From Tellurirhabdus bombi (GTDB lineage: Bacteria; Bacteroidota; Bacteroidia; Cytophagales; Spirosomataceae), in contig NZ_CP090557.1 of assembly GCF_021484805.1 (NCBI RefSeq), positions 3,112,001-3,176,000 of the forward strand: DNA of 64,000 nt, written 5' to 3'. A program made the translations under genes and the position numbers. Shown here in pieces: positions 7,674 to 16,498 of this stretch; the first letter of the stretch is position 1, and each line of letters starts with the position of its first letter. The notes below the pieces were generated by a model. It did not search any database, was not told the DNA's origin, and saw only the letters and a program-made list of their open reading frames with translations.

Positions 7674-9140
7674 ATGCTGCCTTTTAAAACGCTACTCGTC
7701 ATTGATAAAAATTCAGAAATACCGGTCTTTCTGCAATTGTCGGAACAACTGGAACGGCTCGTCCGCGAGGGTATACTAACCCCCGGGCAGCGTTTGCCCG
7801 GTACGCGGCAACTGTCCGATCTAGTACACCTCCACCGGAAAACGGTCGTGGCGGCTTATGACGAGCTGATTGCTCAGGGCTGGTTTGAAACCCAAATCGG
7901 TAGCGGTACGTATGTTTCCCGGCATTTAGCCCAGAGCCAGCCCCAGTCTTTTGGCGATAAAGAAGCAGATACCAAGCCTATAGAAAAACCGGGCTATGCC
8001 TTCCGACAAAACGACCACCTGATGCGTCCCGTCCTGGCTACGTTGCCTGGCTTGCGTCTGGATGATGGCTTTCCCGATATTCGCCTGGCTCCGATGGAAG
8101 AATTGGCCCGCGCCTACCGCAGCTATTTCCGCTGGGGCGATCCGCAGCAGCACTTTGGGTATGGCGATACAAAGGGGCATCCGCTCCTGCGTCAGGAGTT
8201 GTCGGCCTACCTGAACGAAACCCGTGGTTTACGCACGACACCCGACAACGTGCTCATTACGCGGGGCAGCATCATGGGCATTCATCTGGCTAGTACGCTG
8301 CTGCTTCAACCCAACGATATTGTTGTTGTGGGTGAAACCAACTGGTCGGGGGCCAACATGAATTTTCGCCAGGCCGGTGCCCAAATATTGACCGTACCCG
8401 TGGACCAGCACGGACTTGACGTGGAGGCCATTGCGGCCATTTGCGAAAAACAGCCTGTTCGAATGGTCTATGTAACGCCCCACCATCATTACCCCACAAC
8501 GGTTACGCTGCGGGCTGACCGGCGGCTTCGGCTCTTGCAACTGAGTCAGGAAGCTGGTTTTGTGCTGCTGGAAGATGACTACGATTATGATTTTCATTAC
8601 CAGAGTCGCCCTATTTTGCCCTTGATTAGCGCCGACCGGCACGGCATGGTGATTTACGTTGGTTCCTTGTCTAAGTCGGTGGCCCCTGCTTTTCGGATGG
8701 GGTACGTGGTGGCACCGGCGGCACTCATTGACGAATTGGCCCGTCTGCGCCGTATTATTGACCGCCAGGGTGATTCGATGCTGGAATTTGCCATTGGGTA
8801 TTTGTTCCGAAATGGCGATATGCGGCGTCACCTGAAAAAATCGCTTCGTATGTATGAGGCTCGGCGCGACTATTTTTGTGCTTTGTTAGCGGATGAACTG
8901 GGCGATCGGGTTCAGTTTACCCGCCCGGATGGTGGCCTGGCGGTCTGGGCGGCGTTTGATCCGGCCATTCCGCTAACGCAACTGGCGGAGGCGGCCCAGC
9001 GCGAAGGGTTGTTTTTTGCGAACGGGCAAGCCCATAATCCTCCCGGTAAAAGTCTTAATAGTACGCGTTTAGGCTTTGCTTCCAGCTCAGAAACAGAATT
9101 AGCCCAAAGTGTGGCGATCATTAAACGATTGATTTATTAA
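7674..9140 (+). CDS. MocR/PdxR-family transcriptional regulator (GntR wHTH + aminotransferase class I)
   Basis: A 488-residue fusion. Residues about 12-80 are a GntR winged helix (LVREGILTPGQRLPGTRQLSDLV, LHRKTVVAAYDEL). Residues about 125-485 are a fold-type I aminotransferase domain. The Schiff-base lysine is Lys334 in GSLSKSVAPAFRMG, and DDYDYDFHY is the typical PLP-ring Asp motif. These proteins sense pyridoxal phosphate or an amine bound to it and regulate vitamin B6, GABA or taurine genes. Here the likely target is the divergent PNPOx-family gene and the regulator itself. It starts at an ATG after the candidate operators. Confidence 0.92.
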   Translation: MLPFKTLLVIDKNSEIPVFLQLSEQLERLVREGILTPGQRLPGTRQLSDLVHLHRKTVVAAYDELIAQGWFETQIGSGTYVSRHLAQSQPQSFGDKEADTKPIEKPGYAFRQNDHLMRPVLATLPGLRLDDGFPDIRLAPMEELARAYRSYFRWGDPQQHFGYGDTKGHPLLRQELSAYLNETRGLRTTPDNVLITRGSIMGIHLASTLLLQPNDIVVVGETNWSGANMNFRQAGAQILTVPVDQHGLDVEAIAAICEKQPVRMVYVTPHHHYPTTVTLRADRRLRLLQLSQEAGFVLLEDDYDYDFHYQSRPILPLISADRHGMVIYVGSLSKSVAPAFRMGYVVAPAALIDELARLRRIIDRQGDSMLEFAIGYLFRNGDMRRHLKKSLRMYEARRDYFCALLADELGDRVQFTRPDGGLAVWAAFDPAIPLTQLAEAAQREGLFFANGQAHNPPGKSLNSTRLGFASSSETELAQSVAIIKRLIY

Positions 9141-9163
9141 GTAGTTTTGTCTGAAAAAAATGC

Positions 9164-10006
9164 TTAATATGCTTCTGTTTTAGCTGTCTGGGCGGCTTCC
9201 CAACCCAATAGGGCGGTTTTTCTTACAGCGCCCCAACGGTAGTTTCCGAAGAGTCCTGTCTTTTTAATAACACGGTGGCAGGGGATGAGGTACCCAATGG
9301 GATTGTTCCCAATGGCAGTTCCAACGGCACGGGAAGCGTTAGGCATTCCGATGGCTGTGGCAATCTGATCGTAACTGGTAATTCGGCCTTCCGGAATGCG
9401 GAGTAGAGCCTCCCAAACCTTAAGCTGGAAGAAAGAGCCTTTTACCAGCAAACGCAGTTGTTCCGAATTGCCAGACACAAAGATGCGACGGGCCAGGGTT
9501 TCTAAGGCGATTTGGTCGGGCTGAATTTTCGCCCCGGGCCACTCGGCTTTTAAACGTTGCACCAGGTTTTCGACAGGTTCTGATTCATCGAGAAACCAGA
9601 GCTTGCAGATTTTTTCGTCCAGAGCGGCCAGGAAATACAGGCCGAATGGCCCGTCGAAAATGCCATAACGGAGCAGTAAACCTTCGCCCGCCAGTTTGAA
9701 TTGGCCGGGGGTAACGCCCTCCAGCGTGACAAAAAGATCATGCAGGCGGCTTGTCCCCGATAGGCCTGAAGCATCGGCAGTTTCGGCCAGTGTCAGTCCC
9801 TTGCGAAGTTGGCCTTTGGCGTAATCAAGGGTCAGGTATTGCAAAAATTTCTTGGGACTAACCCCGGCCCAGTCTGTAAACAAGCGTTGAAAGTGGTATT
9901 CGCTCAGGTAAGCTTGCTCGGCCACTTCGGCCAATTTTGGCTGCTGCCGGAAGTTATGGTTCAGATAATCAATGGCGCGGGCAATTTGTTGGTAGGTTTC
10001 GCTCAT
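9164..10006 (-). CDS. AraC-HTH / methylated-DNA-protein-cysteine methyltransferase fusion (Ada C-terminal type)
   Basis: A 280-residue protein from the chosen ATG (MSETYQQIARAIDYLN). An open frame extends 11 codons further upstream, but the AraC domain begins just after this ATG. The first ~105 residues are an AraC/XylS helix-turn-helix (KLAEVAEQAYLSEYHFQRLF). The last ~85 are O6-methylguanine-DNA methyltransferase with the acceptor cysteine in GYLIPCHRVIKKTG (Cys243). The E. coli Ada N-terminal Zn domain, whose Cys38 switches Ada on, is absent. This protein may therefore repair O6-alkylguanine and sense it through another route. It lies beside other damage-repair genes. Confidence 0.9.
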   Translation of the reverse strand: MSETYQQIARAIDYLNHNFRQQPKLAEVAEQAYLSEYHFQRLFTDWAGVSPKKFLQYLTLDYAKGQLRKGLTLAETADASGLSGTSRLHDLFVTLEGVTPGQFKLAGEGLLLRYGIFDGPFGLYFLAALDEKICKLWFLDESEPVENLVQRLKAEWPGAKIQPDQIALETLARRIFVSGNSEQLRLLVKGSFFQLKVWEALLRIPEGRITSYDQIATAIGMPNASRAVGTAIGNNPIGYLIPCHRVIKKTGLFGNYRWGAVRKTALLGWEAAQTAKTEAY

Positions 10007-10204
10007 TTTATTCATTGCGTTTGCTAAATTAACGAACAAAAATACTTGCCTAAAAAGAGGAATAGAACCCGATTCTTGCGAACTTAGGCGCTTCTATCCA
10101 TTAGGATACTAAATTTAGTGAGGGTATAATTTAATTTTATCATATTATAATTATATTCAGTCTGGTCTGATTTTTGTAAAGGGTAGCTCATTAATGCATT
10201 GCAG

Positions 10205-12547
10205 ATGAAAAAGGAAGATGTTTGGGCAAGTCCTGATGAACAACGTTATCGCCGCTTATTGGAATCGGTTGATGATATAATTTATACGACTTCGCCGGAT
10301 GGCTATTTCCTGTACGTCAACCCCGCCGTAGAAAAGATACTGGGATATGCAAAGCAAGATATTGTTGGCAAACGGTTTACGGAATTAATCCATCCCGATT
10401 TTCAGGAGACCGTACTCTCTTTTTATGAAGACATGTTGACCTGCAAAAAAGAAAGTACGTATCTGGAATTTCCGGTGGTGACACATGCGCAGCAGATTAT
10501 CTGGATTGGCCAGACTGTTCGCTGTATTCCGAAAGGAGAGAGTGGGTTCGAGTTTGCCGCCGTAGCACGTGACATAACTGAAAAATACCGCGCTCAGGAA
10601 TTGCTCCAGCAAAGCGAGGAAAAATATCGTAGTATCATGAACAACATGGAATTAGGGTTACTGGAAGTGGATAATAATCATACCATTATCCGCGCCTACG
10701 AGCGTTTTTGCAAAATGGTCGGCTACACTGAAGAAGAACTGATTGGCAAAAAAGCGACCGACTTGATTGTTGTTCCTGAATACATGGCGTTGCTGGAAGA
10801 AAAGCAAATGAATCGGATGTCTGGCGAAGCCGACTCTTACGAAATGCCGATTCGCTGTAAAGATGGGGCTGAACTTTGGGTCATCATCAGCGGCACGCCC
10901 ATTCGGGATTCGGCGGGAAATGTAATTGGTTCTTTGGGTATTCACTACGATATTTCGGCCCGGCGGAAGCTGGAACTGGAACTCGCTAACGCTAAGCGGA
11001 TTGCGGAAGAAGCACAGCTGGCGGAGAAGCAATTTCTGGCCAACATGAGCCACGAAATCCGGACCCCTCTGAATGCCATCATCGGCATGTCGCACCTGCT
11101 GTATGACACCCAGCCAACCAAGCAGCAACTGGAATACTTCGAGATTATTCAAAGCTCCGCGAACTTCCTGCACAGCCTGATTTCTGACCTGCTGGATATG
11201 GCCAAAATCGAAGCAGGGCGCCTGGAAATCATTGCTCGGCCTTTTGATTTGGTGGGCTTTCTGCGCAAGATTCAGAAAATGTATCAGATCCGGCTTCGAG
11301 AGCGGCCTATCTCGCTCCACGTCATGATCGACACGCAGATTACGGGTGAAGTGCTGGGCGATGAGTTGATGCTGAACCAGATTCTATTGAACCTGCTGGG
11401 GAACGCCGAAAAATTCACGGAAAAAGGCAGCGTCAGACTGAGTGTACTGGTTCTGGAAGAAACCGATAAAGAGTTGATTCTGGAATTTCAGGTGACGGAT
11501 ACCGGAATTGGCATTGCCGACGATAAAGTGGATGTGATTTTTCAGAAATTCAAACAGATTGAGACGAACGAAGGACACAAACACAAAGGAACGGGGCTGG
11601 GGCTGGCCATTACCAAAGAACTGGTTGAAGTGCAGGGCGGTTCGATTTCGGTATCGAGCCGACTGGGCCGGGGCACTACCTTTACATTTACGCTTCCGTT
11701 TACCAAAATAAAGTCATCCGCTTCAGAAGGGCAGGAGGTTGTCCAGCCGGGTCCCGGAACGCATCTGAAACACCGCCGGGTTCTGATTGTAGAAGATAAC
11801 ATCATGAACCAGAAGTACGTTGAGCAGCTTCTCCGGAAGTGGGAGATCAATTTTGAGCTGGCAACGGACGGACGGAAAGCCGTTGAATTGGCAAAAAATC
11901 AGGTCTATGATGCGATTTTGATGGACATTCAAATGCCGATCATGGATGGATACGAAGCAACCATCGCAATTCGGACCGTGCAGAACATCAACCAGAATAC
12001 GCCCATTATTGCGTTGACTGCTTCGGCGCTAAACGACCATAAAAAAACGGCGCTTGCCGTTGGGATGAATGAATTTTTGACCAAGCCTTTCTCGCCCAAC
12101 CAGCTTTGGGAGTCGCTCAACCGACTGATTCCGACCGAGGCAGGCGAGGAGGTGAAGGTAGAGCCCGTGGTGGAAGAAGTCACACAAGCCGCTCCGGCTG
12201 TCGGCAAAGCGTATAACTTCGCCGATTTGTTTGATGGTGACAAAGAGTACATTGGCTTTATGCTGGAGTCGTTCCTGACCGATATTGTGCCGGAAGTGCC
12301 TTTGATTAAATCGTACGTTGATGCACAGAACTGGGAGTCGTTGAAGAAAATTGCGCACAAACTTCGTCCTGCTTTTGGGATGCTGGGCCTAACCGATCTG
12401 GAAAAGAAATTTGCTACAATGGAGAAAAGTGCGCTGGAAAATCCAGAGGCGACCAAACTAAAAGCCTTGCAGGAAGAAATTCAGCGGGAAGTTGAACAGA
12501 TAACGGGTGTTGTTCAGCAGCAATTGGATGAGTTGAACAAAGCCTAA
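10205..12547 (+). CDS. Hybrid sensor histidine kinase: PAS-PAS-HisKA-HATPase-REC-Hpt
   Basis: A 780-residue soluble multidomain kinase with no membrane segments. Domains in order: PAS (about 12-125), PAS (about 138-252), HisKA with His283 in NMSHEIRTPLNAIIG, HATPase (NQILLNLLGNAEKF, DTGIGI, GTGLGLAI), a receiver with Asp574 in LMDIQMPIMDG and Lys in TKPF, and a C-terminal Hpt domain with His718 in AHKLRPAFG. Together these form a complete His-Asp-His relay in one chain. No separate response regulator is adjacent, so the output partner is unknown. The ATG at 10205 is chosen over an in-frame TTG at 10199. Confidence 0.93.
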   Translation: MKKEDVWASPDEQRYRRLLESVDDIIYTTSPDGYFLYVNPAVEKILGYAKQDIVGKRFTELIHPDFQETVLSFYEDMLTCKKESTYLEFPVVTHAQQIIWIGQTVRCIPKGESGFEFAAVARDITEKYRAQELLQQSEEKYRSIMNNMELGLLEVDNNHTIIRAYERFCKMVGYTEEELIGKKATDLIVVPEYMALLEEKQMNRMSGEADSYEMPIRCKDGAELWVIISGTPIRDSAGNVIGSLGIHYDISARRKLELELANAKRIAEEAQLAEKQFLANMSHEIRTPLNAIIGMSHLLYDTQPTKQQLEYFEIIQSSANFLHSLISDLLDMAKIEAGRLEIIARPFDLVGFLRKIQKMYQIRLRERPISLHVMIDTQITGEVLGDELMLNQILLNLLGNAEKFTEKGSVRLSVLVLEETDKELILEFQVTDTGIGIADDKVDVIFQKFKQIETNEGHKHKGTGLGLAITKELVEVQGGSISVSSRLGRGTTFTFTLPFTKIKSSASEGQEVVQPGPGTHLKHRRVLIVEDNIMNQKYVEQLLRKWEINFELATDGRKAVELAKNQVYDAILMDIQMPIMDGYEATIAIRTVQNINQNTPIIALTASALNDHKKTALAVGMNEFLTKPFSPNQLWESLNRLIPTEAGEEVKVEPVVEEVTQAAPAVGKAYNFADLFDGDKEYIGFMLESFLTDIVPEVPLIKSYVDAQNWESLKKIAHKLRPAFGMLGLTDLEKKFATMEKSALENPEATKLKALQEEIQREVEQITGVVQQQLDELNKA

Positions 12548-12568
12548 ACTGGCCCGCAGATGCTGCCA

Positions 12569-13579
12569 TCAGGCAACAGCTGCGTAAGCCTTTGGGTTGC
12601 TTCCCGTCCATTTTTTAAAAGCCCGCCGGAAAGACGCAGGCTCTTCATACCCAAGCAAATAAGCAATTTCCTTGATGGAATGCTGCCGCTTTTGCAAAAG
12701 CTTAAACGAAATATCCCGCCTTACCTTATCGGTGATTTCCTTAAATGAAGTAGCTTCGGCTTCCAACCGGCGCTGCAAACTCCGCCGGGACGTATTCAGT
12801 TGGTGGGCGGCTTCTTCAATGGAAATAAAGTGCTTGTTTTGAAATTTTTGCGTAACCAGCGAGCGGATAGTGTCTGCAAAAGGCTGTTGCTGTAGCTGTT
12901 CCGCCCTTAAATCCTCAATGATCTGTTTGAAATAATGGAATAAAACCGGGTTGTTGCCGGGAAGGGGCATTTTTAGTTCTTTCGCCGGAAAAATAATCTG
13001 GTTATGCTCACACTCAAAGTAAACCGGGCATTGGAATGTTCGCTCAAACGCTTCGGCATAATCAGGCCTCGGAAAAGAAAAGTGGATGCGAATCGGTTGC
13101 AAGCGCTTCTTGAGTAATTCGCTAAACTGGTGCAGCAGGCAGGATGCCGTGTACTCCAATCCTTTCTGTGACGTATATGGCCTATAGTACGCAAAATCCG
13201 GGTGGGCGTCAAACGTAAAGGCATAGCAGTTCTGAACAGGTTCCAGTCCGTAGGAATAGGCCGTCGCAATCTGATTGCTGAAAGATGATACCTGCTCCAA
13301 GACAACTAGCAAGCTAGGACTCACCTGCACAATATGGCCGAGAATACCCAGCATACCCAGGTTAGACCGCTGCCCCATTTGCAAACTCACCGCTTCCGTA
13401 CCTGCCTTCGCAACAATTAATTGCCAAAGCTTTTCGTAAGTGGAGAGGGAGATAAAAGCCATCGGATCCGTCAAGTCGGGAGATAGATCGAGGGCTGCGT
13501 AAAACGAACGTACTTCGTCGTTGCTGGAGCAATTGCAATGAATCATCTCCCGCGCGACAGGTAGTGAAATGCCAAGCAT
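12569..13579 (-). CDS. AraC family transcriptional regulator with arabinose_bd-like N-terminal domain
   Basis: A 336-residue protein of the OruR/ArgR-like AraC subgroup. The N-terminal ~210 residues are a ligand-type domain (GMLGILGHIVQVSPSLLVVL). The C-terminal ~90 residues are a double helix-turn-helix (IEEAAHQLNTSRRSLQRRL, SIKEIAYLLGYEEPASFRRAF). It is convergent with the hybrid kinase, 21 bases away. Upstream, on the same strand, is a Rid-family gene. The gap between them holds two palindromes that could be binding sites. The ligand is unknown. Confidence 0.88.
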   Translation of the reverse strand: MLGISLPVAREMIHCNCSSNDEVRSFYAALDLSPDLTDPMAFISLSTYEKLWQLIVAKAGTEAVSLQMGQRSNLGMLGILGHIVQVSPSLLVVLEQVSSFSNQIATAYSYGLEPVQNCYAFTFDAHPDFAYYRPYTSQKGLEYTASCLLHQFSELLKKRLQPIRIHFSFPRPDYAEAFERTFQCPVYFECEHNQIIFPAKELKMPLPGNNPVLFHYFKQIIEDLRAEQLQQQPFADTIRSLVTQKFQNKHFISIEEAAHQLNTSRRSLQRRLEAEATSFKEITDKVRRDISFKLLQKRQHSIKEIAYLLGYEEPASFRRAFKKWTGSNPKAYAAVA

Positions 13580-13639
13580 GGGTTTAATGAGGCTATCGCC
13601 CGAAAATGGTGAAACTGTGGTAAATTTGGGTAATTGCTG

Positions 13640-13677
13640 CTACGCTTCACACATTCCAGTAAAGGCGTGAAGCGTAG
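13640..13677. promoter_or_regulatory. Perfect 11-bp inverted repeat upstream of the AraC regulator
   Basis: CTACGCTTCAC at 13640-13650 and GTGAAGCGTAG at 13667-13677 are exact reverse complements with a 16-base spacer, 61 bases upstream of the AraC-regulator start codon. No T-run follows on the minus strand, so an operator fits better than a terminator. The assignment to the adjacent AraC protein is inference. Confidence 0.5.
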
Positions 13678-13727
13678 AGAATCAAAAGTAGCGCGCTTTT
13701 TTGGGGCTGGATTGAAAAAAAGCGACA

Positions 13728-13744
13728 TCCTGAAAAATTCAGGA
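13728..13744 (-). terminator. Small palindrome after the Rid-family gene (weak terminator or operator)
   Basis: TCCTGAA-AAA-TTCAGGA is a 7-bp perfect palindrome 34 bases downstream of the Rid gene's stop. On the minus strand it is followed after six bases by a run of seven T. The separation makes it a weak intrinsic terminator; it might instead be a second operator for the AraC regulator. Confidence 0.35.
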
Positions 13745-13778
13745 ACAAAAACTCATCTATTGGTTAAACGGTCTGATT

Positions 13779-14171
13779 TTATTTAACAGCCGTGGCTTCC
13801 ATTTCGATAAGAAGCTGGGGGAAAGCCAGGGCTTTCACTTCCGTTAGTGTGCTGGTGGGCGTGCAGTTAGCTGCCGTCAGCCGCGTAATTACCTTCTCGT
13901 AATCCTGGAAAAAGGACTCGACCGACGTGGTGTAAAAATTCAGTCGGATTACATTTTCCATGTCATAACCCGCTTGTTGCAGGATGGTATCCAGATTATC
14001 GAAGCAGGAACTAAGCTGTTCACTCATGGTGCTTCCGACAGGTTGGCCTTGTTCGTTCATGGCTGCCTGTCCGGAGCAATAGAGGGTATGCGTAACGTAT
14101 GCCGTTTCGATGGCCTGTGAATAGCCCAACTGATTCTGCCATTTCCAGGGATTGATAAGTCTTTTTTGCAT
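13779..14171 (-). CDS. Rid family (YjgF/YER057c/UK114) protein, atypical
   Basis: 130 residues from ATG 14171 (MQKRLINPWKWQNQLG). The open frame continues upstream, but the Rid fold starts here. Seen: YCSGQAAMNEQGQPVG, the Rid strand, and DTILQQAGYDMENVIRLNFYTT. True RidA enamine/imine deaminases carry a catalytic Arg in a PxRS motif near the C-terminus; here that position reads TPTST, so the Arg is replaced. It therefore belongs to a Rid subgroup of unknown activity. It is divergent from the SMUG2-type glycosylase gene. Confidence 0.85.
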   Translation of the reverse strand: MQKRLINPWKWQNQLGYSQAIETAYVTHTLYCSGQAAMNEQGQPVGSTMSEQLSSCFDNLDTILQQAGYDMENVIRLNFYTTSVESFFQDYEKVITRLTAANCTPTSTLTEVKALAFPQLLIEMEATAVK

Positions 14172-14268
14172 TGTATTTGTTGTATTTGATAAGATCTGAT
14201 GCAAAACTACAAGGGCTAATTCAGACTGGATTGAATAAAAACGACACGGCGAATAAAACGATAAAAAA

Positions 14269-14952
14269 ATGAGTGCTTCCTTTGCCGAACAGGCCATCGA
14301 TTATTACCTGAATCTAGCTGAGCCGGCGGGCTTGCCAACCGGTGTTTCCGTGCTTAATCCCTACCAGCAGCCGGACGTGCAGCCTATTATTCGGGAGTTT
14401 TATACCCGGTATTTCAACGATGCCAAACCGCGCGTTTTTGTGGTGGGTATCAATCCGGGCCGCTTCGGCGCGGGCGTCACCGGCATTTCCTTTACCACGC
14501 CCCAGGCGCTACGGGCGCATTGCCACATCGATAATGACCTGACGCCAACGCCCGAACTGTCCAGCCGGTTTATTTATCAGGTTGTTGAGGCGTTTGGGGG
14601 TGCCGAGGCGTTTTACAGCCAATTTTTCCTGACCTCACTTTTTCCGCTGGCTTTAGTCAAGGAGGGTAAAAATTACAATTATTACGATGATCGGGAAACC
14701 ACCAAGGCGCTCTGGCCAGCCATCGCCGAAACCGTCCAGACGCAAATTCAGTTTGGGGCGCGGCGGCAGGTAGCGGTTTGCCTGGGGCGGAAGAACGAGA
14801 AATATTTTCAGCGCCTCAACGACCAGCATCAGTTCTTCGACCGAATTGTAACCCTGGACCATCCCCGTTATATTCTTCAGTATCGCAGCCGCTCGGCGGA
14901 CGCATATCTGGAAAATTACATCCGAACGCTGGCCGACTGCCTCCAGCTTTGA
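14269..14952 (+). CDS. SMUG2-type uracil-DNA glycosylase family protein
   Basis: A 227-residue protein of the uracil-DNA glycosylase superfamily. GINPGRFGAG (residues 60-69) is the water-activating/catalytic motif of the SMUG group, and LDHPRYILQYR near the C-terminus is the second, His-containing motif. Length and layout match the SMUG2-like glycosylases, which remove uracil, xanthine or hypoxanthine depending on the protein; the specificity here is not shown. No Fe-S cysteines are present. It is divergent from the Rid-family gene. Confidence 0.82.
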   Translation: MSASFAEQAIDYYLNLAEPAGLPTGVSVLNPYQQPDVQPIIREFYTRYFNDAKPRVFVVGINPGRFGAGVTGISFTTPQALRAHCHIDNDLTPTPELSSRFIYQVVEAFGGAEAFYSQFFLTSLFPLALVKEGKNYNYYDDRETTKALWPAIAETVQTQIQFGARRQVAVCLGRKNEKYFQRLNDQHQFFDRIVTLDHPRYILQYRSRSADAYLENYIRTLADCLQL

Positions 14953-15018
14953 TTCGTCCAGGTGAGTATTTTATCGCGTTCAGTGACTTATTGCTTTGGC
15001 CGAAGCAAGTGCCCAAAA

Positions 15019-15076
15019 TACGCCTGGCCTCCACCCGGAAGCTCGTTGGCGGAGGCGCTAAAATCAACCAGGCGTA
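15019..15076 (+). promoter_or_regulatory. Inverted repeat directly before the enolase-superfamily gene
   Basis: TACGCCTGG (15019-15027) and CCAGGCGTA (15068-15076) are exact reverse complements, ending three bases before the ATG at 15080. Inside, CCTCC (15028-15032) can pair with GGAGG (15051-15055). In RNA the structure would sit against the start codon and could hinder initiation. No T-run follows, so it is not a normal terminator for the glycosylase gene. Confidence 0.45.
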
Positions 15077-15079
15077 ATC

Positions 15080-16492
15080 ATGAATGAACCGACAAAAGAC
15101 AACAGAATGCTTAACCGCCGTGAGTTTGTAGGGTGCGCCAGTTCGCTGGTGGCGTTGGGCTTAACTAGTTTTCGAAATGCTAATTCGAAGGCTAAAGCTC
15201 AGGCGCCTTTGGCCAACATTCGGATCAAAAATGTAAACTCCAACTTTGAGCGGGAGCCGCTGAATCCGTATCGTTTCAAGGGGAGCGCCATAACGGAAAG
15301 CTGGCAGGCAATCGCCTATCTGGAGTCGGAGTCGGGCGTTGGCAAGGTTGGTTTGGGAACGCAGGGCGTATTGTGGTCGGACTCGAAAGTATTCGAAAAG
15401 CATTCCGAAGCGGCGGGAAACGCGCTTATGTACGCCATGAGTGAGCGGGCGCTGCAGCTGCTGAAAGGAACCTCCTTCACGAACCCCGTTGAGCTGTTGG
15501 ATAAGCTGTTGCCGGAAGTACTTGACTACGGGAAAAAGATCACGGGAAACCCAAATTTACGAAAAACATTTGCCTTGAACGCTCTGGTTTGCGTCGATAA
15601 CGCGGCCTGGTTGCTCTATGCGCAGGAAAATAATATAAGCCGATTTGATGACATAATTCCCGCCGCTTATCGGCCCGGATTGTCCCATCGGCACAGTAAA
15701 GTGGCCAGCATTCCATCGTTTAGCGTGGGTACGACCGCTGATACGATCAAAAAAGCCGCCGACGAAGGGTACTTTATCATGAAGCTGAAAACGGGTTCGG
15801 CGGGGAGCCAGCAGGAAATGATCGAAAAAGACATTGCCTTTCTGTCGGCTGTGCACAAGGCCATTGGCCACTACGAAACGCCGTACACCAAAAGCGGAAA
15901 AATTCCGTACTACTTCGATGCAAATGGACGCTACGAGAAAAAAGAAACCCTGCTTCGTTTCCTCGATCATGCCCGAAAAATAGGTGCTTTCGATCAGATT
16001 GCCGTGATTGAAGAACCGTTTGCGGAAGAAAACGAAGTCTATGTGGGCGATTTGGGCGTGCGCATTGCCGCCGACGAAAGTGCCCACACCGTAGAGGACG
16101 CGGCGCGTCGTATCGAGCAGGGCTACACCGCCATTGCCGTGAAAGCCATCGCCAAAACGCTGAGCATGACCATGAAAATCACTCAGCTGGCCTACGAGAA
16201 AAAGATCCCCTGTTTCTGCGCGGACCTGACCGTCAATCCAATTCTGGTCGATTGGAACAAGAGCGTAGCGGCCCGACTGCCTCCTTTTCCGGGTATGTCC
16301 ATTGGGTTGCAGGAAACGAACGGCCACCAGTATTTCAAAAACTGGGATAAACTCATGGCGTATCACCCAAAAGCGGGGGCCGTGTGGACTAAAACGCAAA
16401 AAGGCGTCTATGAGACCAATCAGGCGTTTTATGATGAAAGCGGGGGAATCCTGATGCCTTCGCCTCACTATCAGGCTTTGTTTCAGAAGTAA
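15080..16492 (+). CDS. Exported enolase-superfamily protein (mandelate racemase/muconate lactonizing type)
   Basis: A 470-residue protein. The N-terminus (LNRREFVGCASSLVALGL) is a Tat-type signal, so export is predicted. The barrel contains the expected acid/base and Mg2+ residues of the MR/MLE group: K235-x-K237 in MKLKTG, Asp280 in YFDANGRY, Glu311 in IEEPF, Asp332 in AADES and Lys355 in AVKAI. Such enzymes abstract an alpha-proton from carboxylates (epimerases, dehydratases, racemases). The two-lysine KxK motif suggests epimerase or racemase chemistry. The substrate is unknown. Confidence 0.85.
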   Translation: MNEPTKDNRMLNRREFVGCASSLVALGLTSFRNANSKAKAQAPLANIRIKNVNSNFEREPLNPYRFKGSAITESWQAIAYLESESGVGKVGLGTQGVLWSDSKVFEKHSEAAGNALMYAMSERALQLLKGTSFTNPVELLDKLLPEVLDYGKKITGNPNLRKTFALNALVCVDNAAWLLYAQENNISRFDDIIPAAYRPGLSHRHSKVASIPSFSVGTTADTIKKAADEGYFIMKLKTGSAGSQQEMIEKDIAFLSAVHKAIGHYETPYTKSGKIPYYFDANGRYEKKETLLRFLDHARKIGAFDQIAVIEEPFAEENEVYVGDLGVRIAADESAHTVEDAARRIEQGYTAIAVKAIAKTLSMTMKITQLAYEKKIPCFCADLTVNPILVDWNKSVAARLPPFPGMSIGLQETNGHQYFKNWDKLMAYHPKAGAVWTKTQKGVYETNQAFYDESGGILMPSPHYQALFQK

Positions 16493-16498
16493 GCGACG

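Noticed and set aside
15557-16468. 303-codon frame antisense to the enolase-superfamily gene
   Set aside because: Catalytic residues of the plus-strand enzyme are all present; the antisense translation is rich in His, Arg and Phe with no recognisable fold.
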